DNA from: Prorocentrum cordatum
Lineage: Eukaryota; Sar; Dinophyceae; Prorocentrales; Prorocentraceae
Reading direction: 5' to 3'
Assembly: GCA_963575745.1 (NCBI GenBank)
Contig: CAUYUJ010016072.1
Location: 496,501 to 560,500, forward strand
DNA length: 64,000 nt
A model generated the notes under the pieces. It was not told the DNA's origin and ran no database searches. It was given only the letters and a program-made list of their open reading frames with translations. The position numbers were made by a program, and so were the translations under genes. Positions 1 to 10,399 of the stretch are shown one piece after another (the first letter of the stretch is position 1; every line of letters starts with the position of its first letter).

Positions 1-900
1 AGGAGGACTAGAGGGGGGACGCTGGGGCACGAGAAGGAGGGAGAGCATGAGGGGAAGGAGGGGGGCGAACGCTACTCTCCTTCTTCATCATCTCGCCTCC
101 TGCCAGCCTCCTCTCCCCCCGGGGAACAGGAGGGGCAGCAGCAGCAGCAACAGCAGGGCAGAGAGGGGGGGGGGATCGGGAGAGAGGAGGAGGGCGAAGA
201 GAGAGAAGAGAGAGAAGAGAGCGACGACGACGACGACGATGACGACGAAGACGAAGTCGAGAACGAAGACGAGGACGAGGACGAGGACGAAGACGAAGAC
301 GGTAGCGGCAACGGTGGCGGCAGCGGTGGAGGCGGCGGCGGCAGCTGCGGCGACGACGACGGCCCTACCACCGCGCACGCGCCCAGGGCCAGCGCCAGCA
401 GCGCGACGGGCACCTACTTCGGGCTGAACAGCGCCCTCTCCGCCGAGGCGCCGCCCAGCAGCGGCACTGGCGGCGTCGGCGCCGGGCGTCGCGACGCCCG
501 GGGGTGGTCCTGGCGGGCCCCGAGAGAGCAGGCGGGTCGGGTCGCCCAGGGTGCGTCCTGGGCGGCGGCGGCGGCGTCCCCAGAGCTCGCCGTGCAGGCA
601 TCGGGGCGGCCAGCCTGTCGCCGCCTCTGGTCTCCGGGAAGCCAGCTCCGAGCTTCGGGGCCGGTCCAGAAAACGGTTCGGGACGAAGAGGCGGGCCCCC
701 TGGAGAGCGGTCGCGGGTTCTGGGGGGCGCACGCATCGAGCGAAGTCCAGGCGTCGGATGTCTGGGGCGGCGGCGACGGCGAGGGGCAGGGCAGCGGCGA
801 GGGGCAGCGCAGCGGCGGCGAGGGGCGCAGGCAGCCGCGGACGAGGCGTCGGCATCCGCGTGTGTGGGGGGGGAGGAAGATCAGCGGTCGAAGCACGGTA
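1..900. other. GC-rich low-complexity stretch, no gene seen
   Basis: From about 120 to 320 the plus strand is almost pure purine and GAC/GAA triplets. From 320 to 880 it is GGC-rich. Several long frames are open on both strands at once, as expected for stop-poor, skewed composition, and their translations are runs of Ser, Pro, Ala, Arg or Gly. I see no domain, splice pattern or relict to support a gene. Confidence 0.6.
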
Positions 901-929
901 CGTATTAAATCATGTGTTCATTTTTGTTG

Positions 930-1008
930 TAGCTTTGGTGCGCTGTACAAAAGCTTTGGTGCTTTAGCTTTGGTGCTTAGCTCTGGTGCTTTAGCTTTGG
1001 TTCTTTTT
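930..1008. repeat. Short tandem repeat, about 14 bp
   Basis: Five or so degenerate units of the type TTTAGCTTTGGTGC follow one another. The block is flanked on both sides by copies of ATTAAATCATGTGTTCATT (from about 904 and about 1012), which may mark a larger repeat unit. Confidence 0.6.
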
Positions 1009-1059
1009 TGATTTAAATCATGTGTTCATTCATACATATTAAATCAGAAGAAGAACGGA

Positions 1060-1285
1060 ACATGTGGTTTTGCTTTACGCCGCGTACATTCGTTTTAAAC
1101 ATGTGCAAGAGGTGAACGGATTGAGGGTGGGTCGTTTTCAACATGTGGTTCTCGCTGTAGCGCCGCGCACATGTTCCGAAATGTGCACTGGTGTCCCAGA
1201 TTGAGGGCGGCTCGTTTTCAACATATAATTATCGCCTTAGCGCCGCGCACATGTTTTTTGATTAAGAAGTGCAGGAGTGTCACGG
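1060..1285. repeat. Degenerate 80-86 bp tandem repeat
   Basis: Two clear units start with ATTGAGGG at 1120 and 1200 and share CGTTTTCAACAT and GCGCCGCGCACATG at matching offsets. A more diverged unit precedes them from about 1060. The following 1286-1450 holds similar 'ggcgcaac' phrases but no clear unit. No coding signal is seen. Confidence 0.6.
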
Positions 1286-1589
1286 ATTCCCATTGTCAAC
1301 GTGCCACGAATGATGTTTTGGGTGGTTCATGATTGTGAGGGCGCAACAATTACGTTGATTGTGTTCTGGTAGGAATCCAGATCGTCAAGGCGCAACAGTC
1401 ATGTTGTCTCGTGGCGTTGGAGTCCCGAGAATGGTGTTCCAGCACGTTTCAGGATCTACAAACAGTTGTTTCCCAACGAAGCAGGCCCCCCAGTGGAAAT
1501 GAACTCTTGTAGGGGCCTATGAAAAGGGAGCCTGGAGGGAGGGTCTCCCAACCTCGTGGATGAATCTCTTGGGTTTACGCTGGAGGTCC

Positions 1590-2020
1590 TCCTACTCCTC
1601 GTCCTCCCTCTCAACCCCCTCCTCCTCCTCCTGCTTCTCGTCCGCCTCGTCTTCCTGCTGCTCCTCGCGGTCTTCATCGTAGTGCTCGTCATCGCCGTCG
1701 TTGTCGTCGTCGTCGTCGCGGCGGAAATAATTGTCCCTCTATTGTTGGGTGGGCTGGATGCTGTTGTGGTGGTTCTGGAATAATCCATTGTCGGTTACCC
1801 TACTCGCCACAGGATGTGTTACCATCTTTTTGTATGAGGATTGCAATAAGATTCAGTGGATGCGATTGTAGTCGTGATTGTAATCGTGATGGTTGTCGTG
1901 ATTGTGGTCGTAATTGCTGTCGTGGTCGTAGTCGTAATCGTCGGCGCAATTGTAGTCGTGGTCGTCGTATCGTGATCGCAGTCGTAATTGTAGTCCTCGT
2001 CGTCGTTGTTGTGCGGCGGG
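1590..2020. repeat. Low-complexity CTC/GTC tracts and 12-bp GTCGTGATTGTA-type repeat
   Basis: 1590-1730 is CTCCTC/GTCGTC microsatellite. 1856-2015 is a chain of 6- and 12-bp units built from GTCGTGATTGTA and GTCGTAATCGTG. Because the period is a multiple of three, both strands stay open and translate to Val/Arg- or Asp/Thr-rich runs, which I do not take as proteins. Confidence 0.65.
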
Positions 2021-2049
2021 TGCCGCGGGGAAGTAACTATTCCCATTAA

Positions 2050-2700
2050 TGGTGGGACCCCAGTCCGTCAATAAGGTCGTCGAACGGGTAATTTGTTTCA
2101 ACGACTGGGGGTGTTCGAGAGACCTGTAGAGGTTAAGTTCACGGTGGCACGCGAGGGTAGAAAACTCCCATCACCGACGACGGAACATATTCTTGCCTTA
2201 TTGGAGAAGGGGGAGCAGAATGGGGGCTTTCGACGCCTGGCGGCCGCCTCGGGGCCACGGGGATGTCAGAAGACGACCTCGGGGCGAAGAGCCAGCCCTG
2301 CAGGGAGGGCTCGAGAGTTCCAGTGGCCAGCGGCTCGAAAAGGTCAATTCGTCGGAGGTCTTGGCTCGATCCGAGGAGCAAGAAGTCATTGATGCCGCCC
2401 TGGATTTCCAGGTTCGCATGTGTTGTCTCCCGCGGACTCCAGGGACGAGGGCCGTAGATGGTCCCGTACTCTCAGAACGCACGCTGAGCCAATCGCATCA
2501 TGACATCATGTTCGTCTTGTTCGAGGATGACGGGCGGGAGGAGGAGAGGGGAGCCCAGACCCAAGGCGCGCTGGAGAAGGCATGACGGCCAGCTTTTCCC
2601 AGTCTGGGCTTCGGGAGGTCGGTTCCAGGACCAGGACAGTTCAGCTCGACATTCGACACTTCGTTTATCCATCTAGTGGTTCCCTGCCCATCCCGCCATT
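2050..2700. other. Non-repetitive stretch without a recognisable gene
   Basis: Open frames of 90-130 codons overlap on both strands but show no domain I recognise. A segment near 2331-2375 resembles 40128-40165 (a 'tcgaaaaggtc...cgtcgaagg' phrase), so part of this is a dispersed repeat. Confidence 0.35.
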
Positions 2701-2705
2701 GCGTT

Positions 2706-2900
2706 TGGATTGCGGCCCAGGGGCCTCTTGGGGGCTTCTTCGATTCTGTTGGGGGACCTGTGGGGGGCCTCTTGGAGCCTTGAGCCTCTCGAGGCCTCCT
2801 CGGGGTGCACTGGGGGCCTCCTCGGGGTGCACTGGGAGCCTGCTGGCGGTTTCGGGGGCCGTCTTGGGGTGAGGGTGCCCGTGGCCCTTTCGAGTTCCCC
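2706..2900 (+). repeat. Phased CTTGG-type repeat (copy 1)
   Basis: The sequence runs through units such as GGCCTCTTGGGGGCTTCTTC with CTTGG or CTCGG recurring about every 10-12 bp. A 24-bp unit (CTCCTCGGGGTGCACTGGGG) is duplicated at 2796-2845. It belongs to the family also seen at 22.2, 23.4, 35.9-36.9, 40.8, 43.1 and 59.8 kb. Confidence 0.6.
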
Positions 2901-3118
2901 CTTTGGGGTGGGCATCTCCCGGGCGCTTCTTGGGAAGTCGGAGGCCATTCGGCGTTCCCTCGCGTAATTGATGGTGCGATGTTGATTTGTTTGATTGCCA
3001 GATGGGGACGCCACTGCTGACGACAGAGGAGTTCATCCTTCCCGTGGTGTTCACCATTGCATTGGGCGAGTCTATCTCGTGGCATCCGCTTCGCATGTAG
3101 AGAAAATGCACTTGCCTG

Positions 3119-3275
3119 ATCTCTCTCTCTCTCTCTTGCTCTCTCTCTCTCTCTCTCTTTCTCCCTCGCTCTCCCTCGCTGTGTCTCTCTCTCTCTCTCT
3201 CGCTCGCTCTCTCTCTCTCTCTCTTTTTCTCTTTCTCTTTCTCTTTCTCTCTCTCTCTCATTATCTTGTTTTTTT

Positions 3276-3307
<32 letters not shown>

Positions 3308-3311
3308 CCTG
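3119..3311. repeat. (TC)n microsatellite
   Basis: About 190 bp of CT dinucleotides with TTTC interruptions. The reverse strand gives a fictitious Arg/Glu repeat protein. Confidence 0.9.
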
Positions 3312-3519
3312 GGCATAGCGCGCAGGCGGCCCCGTTCGTGATGGACTGCGGCGCGGCGAAAGGTGAGGGTTGGAGAAGAGGAATGATGAAACACCGCAGT
3401 CGATGAGGATGGTAGGTCTGGAGTTGCGCCGCTGTCTCTTAAGGAGGCGAACCGATAATTACCAAAGCAAGTTGCCAACAGTAGGATCAGCCACTGAAAA
3501 CAAGGTTTTAAGGAGAAAC

Positions 3520-3810
3520 TGTATAGCGCACGCTATATCCGGCACCGTCTTGGCGCAAGGCACCGCTGTCGTATTTGCGAGTTGCACCGCCTTGTGTGAC
3601 TCTCTTGGGGTCATAGCATCGGACAAACGGCCACGTGTATCTATGATTCGCCCCTCTATCCCGTGGCTTCTCTGTTACTCTCGTCATGCTTGCCATCAGC
3701 GGATGAGTTGTGGGAGACCTCGGTACGTCGCCGATGTTCTCCTCAGAGCAGGGTCCTCAGCTTATTTCCCCATGGATTGGGCCTGCACCCTGACTTTTCA
3801 CTTGTTAGCA
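3520..3810 (+). repeat. 5' LTR of the copia-type element
   Basis: It starts TGTATAGCG with the palindrome TATAGCGCACGCTATA at 3522-3537 and ends TTAGCA. It aligns along its whole length with 13442-13739; shared blocks include CGGATGAGTTG/AGGATGAGTTG, GGTACGTCGCCGA/GATACGTCGCCGA and CTCAGCTTATT. Divergence is strong by eye, which means an old insertion. No primer-binding site complementary to a familiar tRNA is evident just after it. Confidence 0.75.
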
Positions 3811-4438
3811 AAGTTGGCTACATCTTCGTGTGGTTGGCTCTTACATCGTGTGTTATGTACATTATCAATCTACCGTGGCACAGTTGAGTACCCGATTGCG
3901 CCGGCTCTCAGCCACTGTATTCCCAATGCTCTCAGACCAATGGGTAACCTACAGTCCTATTCCTCCATCCGCCCACCGCGTGGCCATGCGCCGCGTACAG
4001 CCCAAACAGATATTCCTCCGCAAGCCGACGGCCACGTCAGACCACGCACCCAGTCGTAACCCAACGGGCGCGACAATATCCAATGATGACCAACCTTACA
4101 TCATCAGGCATTATGTTAAGGTCGCCATTTTTGGAACTATTTCGGTCTGCCTGGGCTTTGCCGTGGCATACATGCGAGGAGGAGGAGGAGCGGATGAAAC
4201 CCGCACTCGAGGTCCCTCCTGTGACCCCGCAGGCAACGTACCCTTTCGTGACTTTGTTCGCGAAGCACACGCATGGCTCAACGTCACAAGCGGAAGCATG
4301 ACTCCACCTCACCAGGCCGGTGTTTTACAGCGCGGTCTCGGAGGATTGGCTAGGACACGAACCATGAAGGTGCCATCCACCATCATCAACCATGATGTTA
4401 CGTTATAGGGGAGACGCTCCGACGGAGCCACATGCATC
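3811..4438 (+). other. Untranslated leader of the copia-type element
   Basis: It lies between the 5' LTR and the first Gag frame. Open frames here (229 and 192 codons) have no recognisable domain. Homology with the second gag copy begins only near 4345 (GGCTAGGACACGAACCATGA), so most of the leader was not duplicated. Confidence 0.45.
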
Positions 4439-5510
4439 ATGTACCTATTGAGCACTCAGTTCGAAAACCTTGAGGACGAGCGACAGCTCATCTCGGGGAC
4501 AGCCCTCATCGACTTCAGGGTCTATAGAGGCGAACGCATTGACCCAGTGCTGGCCCGATTTGAGATGGCCAGGTTGGAAGCAGACTCAGCAGGTTTCGAC
4601 ATCCCCAACTTCCAGATCGTTGCCCTGATCCTATTTTGCGCCGTGGGAGTTGGTACCTTCCGAGCGGCACAGCTACTGCAGCCGCTGAATCATCAGATGC
4701 CCCGCTGCGCAACAACAGTGCGACCAATCCTGGAGCGAATGCGCAGCCATGGACACTTGGCTGAGCGTTCACAAGGCAGCATCTGGAACATCTTCAGCGG
4801 GCGCAGCGCTGGCACATACCGCGCCGAGATAAGCGATGCACCGGCAGCCATGCCGAATAGCATCTGGAATGACGGGTACCCCACTGCGCCCACTACGCTT
4901 CTAGGCCAAGCCGACAAAGACGACAACAAACAGGCGCCCGGCTCAAATATGGTCTGGCCGTCAGCGGCTGGCTACACACCATTTGAAGCGACTGCCCTCT
5001 GGGGCTCGCCCAGCCGTCAGGACGGCGATGTATTCGACTCCGGTACGGACGCCGATGCGGTCTCCTCTACCAGTGCCGAAAACCTCGATTGGCCAGACCT
5101 AGCCGGTGATGATGCAGCCACGCAATACCTATACTTAAGATTTCGCCACGCAAAAAGAAGGTGGAGACGACGCATGAAGAAACCAGTCAGGAGAGTCAGG
5201 CGAGCTGTGCGTCGTCTCTTTTTTCCGCAAAGGAAAAGGCGGTGGCAAGGGTGGTAGACGCACCCGCAGGTTGCATAGCAAAGGCGTGGCCTCGTTCTTG
5301 GCTCGATCGATTGACTACGACTTTGAAGAATTATTCCTAGGAGGTAAAGGCAGAGGCAAAAGTCATAGGCGCACCACAGGAAAAAGGCAAGGGACGCAGA
5401 CTCAACCCAAGAGGTAAGGACGGGAAGCGAATGACATGCAACACCTGCGGGAGCGACAAACACTTCCATCCGCAATGCCCCAAAGGAGGCGGACAGCGGG
5501 GGCGGATCCG
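4439..5510 (+). pseudogene. gag: Gag, copy 1, with CCHC zinc knuckle
   Basis: A 272-codon frame opens with MYLLSTQFENLEDERQLISG and ends in an Arg-rich stretch (KPVRRVRRAVRR). One or two frameshifts later, at 5431-5478, a new frame encodes a retroviral-type zinc knuckle CNTCGSDKHFHPQC (CX2CX4HX4C, cysteines at 5437, 5446 and 5476, histidine at 5461) followed by Gly-rich residues. The overall plan of an acidic/Pro-rich middle, a basic GKGKGGGK stretch and one CCHC matches Gag proteins of dinoflagellate copia elements as I know them. Gag packages the RNA in the element's particles. The knuckle is intact in this copy, but the frameshift at about 5255 separates it from the N-terminal part. Confidence 0.75.
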
Positions 5511-6945
5511 CGCCTTTCGGCTCAGACCCGTCCGAAGCGGACATCATCGAAAACGTTGATCTCCCCGAACTAGATCACCCCCTTGCCTCTTGAACCACTT
5601 CGCCCCGGCTTCGATGACCCACTCTGCCAGCGCTGCCGTGTCTGTCGAGCGGTGCGCGGAGTAGTTCCACGACGGGATCGATGAGCTCTACGACACCCCC
5701 ATCGAGGATTGGGCAGGCGCGCGTCGGCGCGGACGCGTGCAGGAAGAGTCTGAATCTGACGACGAGGACGATTGCATGTCAGATGCGGAGACCGCACCTG
5801 CCACTGACGCTGAAGTAGCCGAACAGCTCGAACACGAGCAGAATCGCCCACGCCCGCTCCCAGCCCCAATTGCACTCGGACTCGAGGAGGAGCGGGCTGC
5901 GGTTGGCTGGGGCCCGACCCGCCCGCGCGCGCGCGATGCGGGGCAGACCAGGTAAGGCCCCAATTGGCTCTGGCGAGCTTGACAAAGGCTAAAAAGGATG
6001 CCGTCGCCGGGGCCGCAGCTCGACGGCCCCCCGCGCAGCGCGCGGCCCAGGCATGGCTGGACAGCGCAGCCCAGACACGGGCGGCCTTGGCCGCGGACGC
6101 AGCCATTCTCGAGGCGCCGGCCAATTCTAAAGGGCACAGGCTGCGCCGATCCAGCCGAGCCCCTGCACGGCTCGAGCTCCGGCGACAGAGGATGGGCAAG
6201 AGGGTGTGCCTTCACAGTGAAAGGGCGCGCCCCCTTCTCACGCGACAGCCGGGGCTGTCGCGTTGAGATTGGCGATGTTGATGTGATTCGTTTTCTCGAG
6301 CAGTTCTTCGCAGAGGCCCAGATCAGTCATTGGCGGTCTCTGACGCATTGTATCAGTCGTGACGAAAGCGGCCGCATCATCACGACGTCGAATCGTCGCG
6401 CCAGAAACGGCGACGAAAAGCAGGCATTCAAGCGCAAGGTGATTTATGAACGCAGGACATACCGCATGCGCCCACGTCTTCCTCGTAGTCAGCGCCGCGG
6501 AAGGTGCCCGATGGATCGCCGATCGCGCTGCCCGCGTCGCGGGGGGGCCCCGTCGGCGCCCCGACCGCGGCGACGGCCTGGGCAGCAGGGCGGCCGCGCC
6601 CACCGCAGACTGCATATCAGTGGCCGCTGCCGAAGTACAAGAGACAGAGAAGGCGCGATATGACCTACCAGATGACCGCGCCCAGACCGGCGCTATCATA
6701 ACGACCCCGCTGAAGACGCCGAAGACTGACGGCGTCGCTTTTTCCGCACCATCGCGAGCTGAGCGCGACTAGGCGCATCGCTGGCAGCTCGTGGGCTTGA
6801 GCTCCCGCGCCCCCTCCTGGACCGATTCGAGCAGCCGATGAGAAGGTGGGCGTGGAAGGGGGGGGGGAACAGCCCCCGGCGCGAACTTCACCCGCTGGGT
6901 CAACGGGCGGACGCGCCCAAGAGGCCCGAGAAGACGCGGCCCCCG
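5511..6945 (+). pseudogene. Gag/pol spacer region, copy 1
   Basis: This part is collinear with 8340-9692 in the second copy. Shared phrases include MSDAETAPATDAEVAEQLEHEQNRPRP (acidic, about 5776-5855) and an Ala/Arg-rich part, ending with AAGAAGACGCGGCCCCC near 6940. It sits between the zinc knuckle and integrase, where protease would be expected, but no DTG or DSG motif is readable. Several stops interrupt every frame. The 245 bp from 6946 to 7189 have no match in copy 2. Confidence 0.5.
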
Positions 6946-7189
6946 CGAACAGGCTGCGTCCTGGGCGAGCGGCCCATGGACGAATCTCCTGAGTTTGAAG
7001 TCCAAGACAAACACAATAATAATATCCAAGGCAAGCCCGACTCCTCCCGAGCGCGACGGCAGCGCCAAGCAGAAGGCTAAACGGCTCAGAGGCAGCCCGA
7101 CGCCTGCGCCCGATCAGCCGGTCATTATACGATCGAAGAAGCCCGGGGGGGGCGCGGCATTTCGGGGTGATTTGATTCCGAACCTATTG

Positions 7190-9692
7190 GCTGCAAGCTA
7201 GAACGCTAGCCATGAGAGCGCCATCAACCATCATCAACTATGGCTTTACGTTACAGGGGGGATGCACCGACGGAGTGCTTCAGGTGGTGTGTAGCCGGCC
7301 GCTGATGGCCAGTCCACATTAGGGCCGGACGCATGTTCGTCGTTGTTATTGGCGTCTTGGCCTAGAAGCGTAGTGGACTCAGTGTCCCCCCCGCCATTCC
7401 GGGTGCTATTCGGCATGGCTGCTGGTGCATCGCTTATTTCGGCGCGGCATGTGCCAGCGTTGCGTCCACTGAAGATGCTCCCGATGTTGCTTGGGGAACC
7501 GCTCAACCAAGTGTCCGCCGCTGCGCATTCGCTTCAGGAGTTCGCCGCATTGTGGTTGCGCACGGGGCATCTGACGATTCAGCGGCTGCAGCGGCTGTGC
7601 CGCTTGGGAGGTGCCAGCTCCCAGGGCGCGAAATAGGATCAGGGTAAGGATCTGGGATGTTGAAGCCTGCTGAGTCTGCATCCAACCTGGCCATCTCAGA
7701 TGGGGCCAGCACTGGGTCAATGCGTTCGCCTCTATCGGCCCTGAAGTGGATGAGGGCTGCCCCCGAGGTGAGCTGTCGCTCGTCGTCGAGGCTTTCGAAT
7801 TGAGTGCCCAGTAGGAACACGATGTACGTGGACTACCCTCTGGGGCTCACCCATCCACCAAAACGACAGTGCATTCGACTCCGGTACGGACGCCGATGTG
7901 GTCTCCTTTACAGGCGCCGAAAACTTCAACTGGTCGGACCTACCCGCCGGCGACGATGCAGCCACGCGATACTTATACCCAGGATATCATCACGCCAATA
8001 GAAGGTGGAGACGACATGAAGAAACCAGATAGGAGGTTCAGGCGAGCTGCGCGTCGCGTTTTTTTTTTTCCCGAAAAGGAAGGGGCAGCGGCAGGGGTGG
8101 TAGACGCACCCGCAGGTTGCATGGCAAAGGCAAAGCCGCGTTCCTGGCTCGATCGACTGACTACGACTTTGAAGAATTAGTCCTGGGATGTAAAGGCAGA
8201 AGTAGGGGTCGCAGGCGCACCGCAGGAAAGTCCAAGGGACGCAGGCCCAATTCAACGGGTAAGGACGGAAATCGAATGGCATGCAACACCTGCGGGAGCG
8301 ACGAACACTTCCAATCGCAGCGTTCCAAAGGAGGTGGAAAAGGTTGACGGATTCGTACTACTTGGCACAGACCAGTCCGAACCACTTCTTGGTTTTCGAT
8401 GGCCCACTTTGCCAGCGCTGCCACGTCTGTCGAGCGGCGCGCGGAGTGCCTCCACGACGGGATCGAGAAGCTTTAAGACACACCCATCGAGGATTGGGCA
8501 GGCGCGCGTCGGCACGGGCACGTGCAGGAAGTGTCTGAATCTGACGAGGAGGGCGATTGCATGTCAGATGCGGAGACCATACCTGCCACTGACGCTGAAG
8601 TAGCCGAACAGCTCGGACACGAGCAGAATCGCCCACGCCCGCCCCCAGCCCCAACTGCATTTGGATTCACGGAGGAGGAGCCGGCTGCGGTTGGCTGGGG
8701 CCAGACCCACACCAACGCGTGAACGATGCGGGGCAAGCCAGGCAAGGCCCCAATTGGCTCTGGCGGGCTTTACAAGGCTACAATGGAATCGGTCGCCGGG
8801 GCCGCAGCTCGACGGCCCGCCGCGCAGTAGGCGATTCAGGCATGGCTGGACAGCGCAGCCCGGACACGGGCGGTCCCGGCCGCGGACGCAGCCATTCTCG
8901 AGGCGCTGGCCACTTCAAGGGCAAAGGATACGCCGATCCAGCCGAGCCCCTGCGCGGCTCGAGCTCCGGCGGACAGGGTGCGCCTCCACGTGGAGGGGGC
9001 GCACTTCTTTCTCGCGCGACAACCGGGCCCCCGCGCGGAGATCGACGAAGCTGATGTGACTTAGTTTCTCGAGCAGGGCTTCGCAGAGACCCAGATCCGT
9101 CATTGGTGGTCTCTGAAGCATTGTATTTTTCGCGACGAAAGCGGCCGCGTCATCAACGCATCGCGCCGTCGCGACAGAAACAGCGACGAAAAGCGGGCAT
9201 TCAAGCGCGAGGTGATCGATGAACGCAGGACACGCCGCATGCGCCCATGTCCTCCTCGCAGTCAGCACCGCGGAAGGTGCCCGATTGGTTGTCTATCGCG
9301 TAGCCCACGCCACGGCGAGACCCCGTGGCACCCCGACCGCGGCGACGCCCCAGGCAGCAGGGCGGCCGCGCCCATTGCGGACTACGTCTCATTGACCGAT
9401 GCCGAAGTACAAGAGACAGAGAAGGCACGGGATGACCCAGATGACCACATCCTGAAGATATGCCAGCCGGACTGGCACTATCAAAACGATCCCACTGAGG
9501 ACGCTGACGACTGACGGCAGCGCTCTTCCCCGTCATCGCGAGCTGAACACGACAGGGCAAATCGTCGGCAGTTCACGGGCTGAAGGCCTGCCCCCTCCTG
9601 GATCGACTCAAACAGCTGATGGCAAGGCAGACGAGGGCGGGGGGGGCGCGGCCCCCTACGCCCAGGAGACTCAAGAAGACGTGGCCCCGCCA
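7190..9692 (+). pseudogene. gag: Gag region, copy 2 (tandem duplicate, internally inverted)
   Basis: The sequence repeats 4345-6945 in the same orientation except for 7278-7836, which is reversed. The zinc knuckle is at 8282-8323 and reads CNTCGSDEHFQSQR, so the fourth zinc ligand has changed from Cys to Arg and the finger is dead. Downstream, the acidic segment MSDAETIPATDAEVAEQLGH (about 8561) and the basic RG-rich segment follow as in copy 1. The end of the duplication is followed directly by integrase, so copy 2 occupies the position of the original gag and copy 1 is the upstream extra. Confidence 0.75.
7278..7836 (-). pseudogene. gag: Inverted N-terminal Gag segment within copy 2
   Basis: Read on the minus strand from about 7820 it encodes MFLLGTQFESLDDERQLTSG, clearly the counterpart of the copy-1 N-terminus at 4439. 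The plus-strand flanks continue the copy-1 order on both sides: 'cgacgga' ends at 7277 and 'ctaccctctggggctc' begins at 7837, matching 4433 and about 4990. Nothing else appears lost or gained at the joints. This is a simple inversion of about 559 bp. Confidence 0.85.
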
Positions 9693-9699
9693 AAAGGAC

Positions 9700-10380
9700 A
9701 CAATATACATGTCATGGAAGGAGACATTCACGACGACATACCACTGGTCTTTACGCGATTAATGCGCGAAGGCCCATTTGTCTGCAATGCTTTTACGTTC
9801 TACAACGGGGTCTCTCCATGCCAGGCATTGCGCGGGCGACAGCCGGCCTGTCACCAGACCTGCCGGCACTGGACCACCATCGGGGGACGGAAACGCCCGT
9901 TCACAATCGAGAACAAATAATCGTAGACATATGCATTGAGGCCATCACACAAGCCGCTGCAGTAGCCAAAAACACGAGGGCCCTACGCACAGAAACGACA
10001 GCGGCGGGACGCCACAACTACCAGCCAGGGGATCCCTTGGACTATCATCGCCCGACCACTACTAAGGACGGTTCGGGAGGTCGGAACCGACCACGCCCCA
10101 TCGCTCGTGATTTCCCTGACCGTGGTCAAGCAGTAGTGCTAGTTGGAGGTCTGGAAGCCTTGGTACAATACCCAGACTTACGTCGCACACTATATATCGA
10201 AGTACTAATGGCCCGCGATATAGGCTCGGGCACTACGGCCATGCGAATAGCATTGCCCTTATCGCGCGCCTGCCTGCAGGGGGACCTGCCGCGGTCTTCG
10301 GCAACCTGCCAACCGAGCAGGGGCACCTGCGGATGACCGCGGCGAGTCGCCTCTCGCCCGAGGTGCGCTTAGCCCTGCAG
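9700..10380 (+). pseudogene. Integrase C-terminal domain of the copia-type element
   Basis: The frame at 9681-9920 carries DIHDDIPLVFTRLMREGPFV, and the overlapping frame 9818-10336 carries YQPGDPLDYHRPTTTKDGSG, then VQYPDLRRTLYIEVLMARDIG. A 'GD-V/L-YHRP' step followed by a short beta-rich segment is typical of the DNA-binding C-terminal part of retroelement integrases, and the wording resembles dinoflagellate copia integrases. Two frames are needed, so at least one frameshift lies near 9830-9900. The catalytic DDE core should lie upstream but is not visible. Confidence 0.6.
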
Positions 10381-10399
10381 TTCCTCATCGGAGAAACTA

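Noticed and set aside
88-908. Overlapping long open frames on both strands
   Set aside because: Translations are homopolymer-like (Ser, Pro, Arg, Gly) and follow from purine or GC skew; no domain or splice evidence.
2498-3478. 326-codon minus frame with Arg-Glu repeats
   Set aside because: It is the reverse translation of the (TC)n microsatellite and of the phased repeat.
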